Shown piece after piece: positions 5,474-7,198 of a stretch of 7,198 nucleotides of DNA. Source of the stretch: an uncultured Clostridia bacterium (GTDB lineage Bacteria > Bacillota > Clostridia > Oscillospirales > Acutalibacteraceae); contig CAMJHU010000089.1 in NCBI GenBank assembly GCA_946405565.1, forward strand, positions 1 through 7,198, given 5' to 3'. The stretch's first letter is position 1; each line of letters begins with the position of its first letter. Made by a program: the position numbers and the translations under genes. Below the pieces are notes generated by a model. It made no database searches. It was not told where the DNA came from and was given only the letters and a program-made list of their open reading frames with translations.

Positions 5474-5502
5474 TTGACAGGCGGGGGAGAGGGTTGTATA
5501 AT
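5474..5502 (+). promoter_or_regulatory. Full-consensus sigma-A promoter of ylxM
   Basis: TTGACA (5474-5479) and TATAAT (5497-5502) both match the consensus in all six positions, with the optimal 17-nt spacer. Transcription should start near 5509. This suggests strong, constitutive expression of ylxM and probably ffh. Confidence 0.92.
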
Positions 5503-5516
5503 AGGATAGCATTTGG

Positions 5517-5569
5517 TGTAAAGAACTTTGCTTTACAATCCGCCCTGACCGACGGAGGAGGGATTCGCG
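5517..5569 (+). promoter_or_regulatory. ylxM leader: small hairpin and ribosome binding site
   Basis: A 7-bp hairpin, TGTAAAG/CTTTACA (5517-5523 with 5531-5537), lies in the untranslated leader. AGGAGG (5556-5561), within a longer GGAGGAGGG, is 8 nt before the TTG start at 5570 and identifies this unusual start codon. Confidence 0.65.
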
Positions 5570-6007
5570 TTGGCTGTCAGTCCTGAATTTACCGTGCTGC
5601 TGGATGTGTATGGCAGTCTGCTTACCCGTAAGGAACGCGATATGCTGGATTATTATTATAATGATGATCTGTCGCTCCGGGAAATCTCGGATAATGAGAA
5701 TACTGCCCGGCGGGAACGTCGCGAGGCGGGACAGCCGCCGGAAGGCAACTATCACGAGAACGACACCATTACGCGGCAGGGTGTGCGGGATACCATCAAG
5801 CGCGCCGAGGCAAAGCTCCTCGCGATGGAAGAAAAGATGGGGCTGGTGCGTAAGAGCCGCGAAATGCGGGCGATCATCGCGGATATCCGGAAGAACGCCG
5901 AAAAAGCAGCGGTGCGGGCGTATCAGGTGCGCGCGCCGAAGGAAATTATCACGGCTGCGTCGGATATCGATACGCTGGCGGAACAACTGGAAGAATATCT
6001 GAAATAA
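5570..6007 (+). CDS. ylxM: YlxM/UPF0122 family helix-turn-helix protein, SRP-associated
   Basis: This 145-residue protein starts with TTG; the choice rests on AGGAGG at 5556-5561. Residues 8-39 (VLLDVYGSLLTRKERDMLDYYY, then DDLSLREI) and 68-95 (TRQGVRDTIKRAEAKLLAMEEKMGL) match the two halves of the YlxM sigma-region-4-like helix-turn-helix. Family members are mostly about 105-115 residues, with a short EEYNVSRQ-like link between the halves. Here that link is replaced by about 26 polar residues (41-66), and the C-terminus carries about 45 extra residues (100-145) of predicted helix. YlxM is encoded next to ffh, and the streptococcal homologue has been reported to affect SRP GTPase activity. 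Transcription comes from a consensus promoter. ffh follows on the same strand, but only after 384 bp of repeats. Confidence 0.88.
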   Translation: MAVSPEFTVLLDVYGSLLTRKERDMLDYYYNDDLSLREISDNENTARRERREAGQPPEGNYHENDTITRQGVRDTIKRAEAKLLAMEEKMGLVRKSREMRAIIADIRKNAEKAAVRAYQVRAPKEIITAASDIDTLAEQLEEYLK

Positions 6008-6008
6008 A

Positions 6009-6036
6009 GAATAAAGAAAAATGAAAAATGAAAAAG
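6009..6036 (+). repeat. 7-bp period tandem repeat just after ylxM
   Basis: Four A-rich heptads run in tandem: GAATAAA (6009-6015), GAAAAAT (6016-6022), GAAAAAT (6023-6029) and GAAAAAG (6030-6036). They begin immediately after the ylxM stop and form the left border of the repeat cassette before ffh. Confidence 0.6.
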
Positions 6037-6172
6037 CGCGAAGCGCCAATTAGCGGAGCGAATGCGGAGCGCGGGGTCCAGGGGGTGAGCTCCCTGGCAG
6101 GTCAAGGGCAGCGCCCTTGCGGGGGACCGGGGGCAGAGCCACCGGCAGGCAGGCTTTAGCCTGCCGAGCGAG
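6036..6172 (+). repeat. Dispersed hairpin-rich repeat, copy B
   Basis: This is the + orientation counterpart of the module at 3932-4080. It holds a series of short hairpins: GCGC-GAA-GCGC (6036-6046), CCAGGG/CCCTGG (6079-6084 with 6092-6097), CAAGGGC-AGC-GCCCTTG (6103-6119) and GGCAGGC-TTTA-GCCTGCC (6148-6165). The last hairpin region matches copy A in 28 of 30 bases, and differences at the loop keep the stem intact. None of the hairpins has a T run, so they do not look like terminators. No open frame with a ribosome binding site fits. Confidence 0.75.
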
Positions 6173-6299
6173 ACGAGCAAATCTCCAAAACGGGGCAGGG
6201 CGAATTCAAAGCAAGACGAGCCGATTTTCCAAACGGGGCAGGGCGAATTCAAAGCAAGACGAGCCAATTCCCGAAACGGGGAAGGGCGAATTCCCAAAA
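6171..6299 (+). repeat. Three tandem 43-bp repeat units
   Basis: AGACGAGC recurs exactly 43 bp apart at 6171, 6214 and 6257. Each unit contains ...AAACGGGG(C/A)AGGGCGAATTC... at the same offset. Units 1 and 2 are nearly identical over their second half; unit 3 diverges at its end. Forty-three is not a multiple of three, so each unit is read in a different frame, which argues against coding. A single diverged unit lies at about 3897-3926 on the minus strand in copy A. Confidence 0.85.
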
Positions 6300-6329
6300 A
6301 GCAAATTGCACCTAGACACGCAACCTTTA

Positions 6330-6371
6330 GTGAATAATGAATAGTGAATAATGAATAGTGAATAGTGAAAA
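6330..6371 (+). repeat. Six tandem heptads (RTGAATA) upstream of ffh
   Basis: GTGAATA and ATGAATA alternate over 6330-6364, and a degenerate GTGAAAA (6365-6371) ends the run. Heptanucleotide tandem repeats of this type are known as intergenic elements in various bacteria. The run ends about 5 nt before the ffh ribosome binding site, so changes in copy number could alter leader length. Confidence 0.8.
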
Positions 6372-6391
6372 GGGAAGGGAGAAGACAACAT

Positions 6392-7198
6392 ATGGCATTT
6401 GAAGGATTGACCGAAAAGCTGACCAACGCGTTCAAAAAGCTGCGTTCCAAAGGCAAGCTCACCGAAGCCGACGTCAAGGAAGCCATGCGCGAAGTGCGTC
6501 TGGCGCTGCTGGAGGCGGACGTCAATTTCAAGGTAGCGAAGGATTTCACCAACCGCGTCACGGAGAAAGCCATCGGCACCGAGATTCTCGAAAGTCTCAC
6601 GCCAGGACAGCAGGTGGTCAAGCTGGTCAATGACGAGCTGACCGAGCTGATGGGCGGCGAAGCGTCCCGCATTGCCATTCCCAACCGTCCGCCCTGTATC
6701 ATCATGCTGTGCGGCTTGCAGGGTTCCGGTAAAACCACCCACGCGGGCAAGCTCGCCTATATGATGAAAAAAGAAGGGCGTCACCCGATGCTGGTGGCGT
6801 GCGACGTATACCGTCCCGCCGCTATCGAACAGTTGAAGGTCGTCGGTGCCAAGGCGAATGTCCCGGTCTTTGAGATGGGACAGATTGACCCGGTCAAAAT
6901 TACCAAAGAAGCCCTGAAGTATGCCGCCGACCACGGCAATGACATGGTGATTATCGATACCGCCGGTCGTCTTCACATTGACGAAGTGCTGATGAACGAG
7001 CTGAAAAACGTCAAGGCAGCCGTCAAGCCCCACGAGATTCTGCTGGTGGTGGACGCGATGACCGGTCAGGACGCGGTCAATGTGGCAAAGGCGTTTGACG
7101 ACGCACTCGGCGTGGACGGCGTGATTCTCACCAAGCTCGACGGCGATACCCGCGGCGGCGCGGCGCTGTCGGTGCGCGCTGTGACGGGCAAGCCCATT
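6392..7198 (+). CDS. ffh: Signal recognition particle GTPase Ffh (5' part, cut by window end)
   Basis: Ffh is the protein subunit of the bacterial signal recognition particle. It binds 4.5S/SRP RNA and signal peptides and docks with FtsY to target nascent membrane and secreted proteins. The 269 codons present cover the N domain (about 1-90, with ALLEADVNF) and most of the G domain: G1 GLQGSGKTT (108-116), DVYRPAAIEQL (138-148), G3 DTAGR (189-193), G4 TKLD (247-250) and GDTRGGAALS (251-260). The methionine-rich M domain lies beyond the window. ATG 6392 is set by AGGGAG (6376-6381), 10 nt upstream, and by the family start MAFEGLTEKL. The reading frame is open to the last base. It is likely co-transcribed with ylxM despite the repeat-filled gap, as no terminator or clear promoter is visible between them. 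Confidence 0.97.
   Translation, partial: MAFEGLTEKLTNAFKKLRSKGKLTEADVKEAMREVRLALLEADVNFKVAKDFTNRVTEKAIGTEILESLTPGQQVVKLVNDELTELMGGEASRIAIPNRPPCIIMLCGLQGSGKTTHAGKLAYMMKKEGRHPMLVACDVYRPAAIEQLKVVGAKANVPVFEMGQIDPVKITKEALKYAADHGNDMVIIDTAGRLHIDEVLMNELKNVKAAVKPHEILLVVDAMTGQDAVNVAKAFDDALGVDGVILTKLDGDTRGGAALSVRAVTGKPI

Noticed and set aside
6036..6172. SRP (4.5S) RNA gene next to ffh
   Set aside because: The region lacks the conserved SRP RNA apical loop (GGAA tetraloop with asymmetric internal loop) and is instead a copy of a dispersed repeat.
6171..6299. CRISPR array
   Set aside because: The units are contiguous 43-bp tandem repeats without unique spacers, and no cas gene is present.
6117..6344. 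75-codon plus-strand frame across the 43-bp units
   Set aside because: The period of 43 changes frame at each unit, the composition is low-complexity, and there is no ribosome binding site.
5923..7033. Two long minus-strand frames opposite ffh and the repeats
   Set aside because: They are shadows of ffh and ylxM; their tails translate the tandem repeats in shifting frames.

Overview
The window looks like a chromosomal segment of a low-to-mid-GC Firmicute, most likely class Clostridia (Ruminococcaceae/Oscillospiraceae-like). The clues are the ylxM-ffh gene order, an ECF sigma factor paired with a Zn-finger anti-sigma factor, strong AGGAGG-type ribosome binding sites, two probable TTG starts, consensus sigma-A promoters, and GC-rich genes separated by AT-rich spacers that carry hairpins. 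The taxonomic placement is an inference; there is no rRNA or other marker here. No plasmid, phage or insertion-sequence gene is visible.

Layout. Positions 1-228 hold a repeat remnant, an intrinsic terminator (101-147) and the upstream region of the first operon. On the + strand, 253-2158 is a two-gene operon: an ECF sigma factor, then an overlapping membrane-anchored anti-sigma factor with a large outer domain of unknown function. A long bidirectional terminator (2296-2358) separates it from rsgA, which runs on the - strand (2435-3481) and encodes the 30S-assembly GTPase. Upstream of rsgA, on the same strand, is a leader-like region (about 3782-3550). It has its own sigma-A promoter, a 9-codon ORF with an ideal ribosome binding site, two terminator-type hairpins and a 16-bp long-range inverted repeat. 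This is the best candidate in the window for an undescribed regulatory RNA.

Next on the - strand is an AI-2E family membrane protein (4066-5253); its stop codon lies inside a hairpin-rich repeat. Divergent promoters at 5318-5346 (-) and 5474-5502 (+) drive this gene and ylxM. ylxM (5570-6007) encodes an SRP-associated helix-turn-helix protein with an unusual insertion. It is followed by ffh, the SRP GTPase (from 6392, cut by the window end after 269 codons).

ylxM and ffh are normally closely linked. Here 384 bp of non-coding repeats lie between them: 7-bp tandem repeats, a hairpin module, three 43-bp tandem units, then more 7-bp repeats. The hairpin module and one diverged 43-bp unit recur in inverted orientation at 3871-4080, downstream of the AI-2E gene, so this is a dispersed family. 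Functionally, the + strand right end is the protein-targeting (SRP) locus, rsgA serves ribosome maturation, and the left operon is a signal-responsive regulatory pair. I see no pathway linking all of them.
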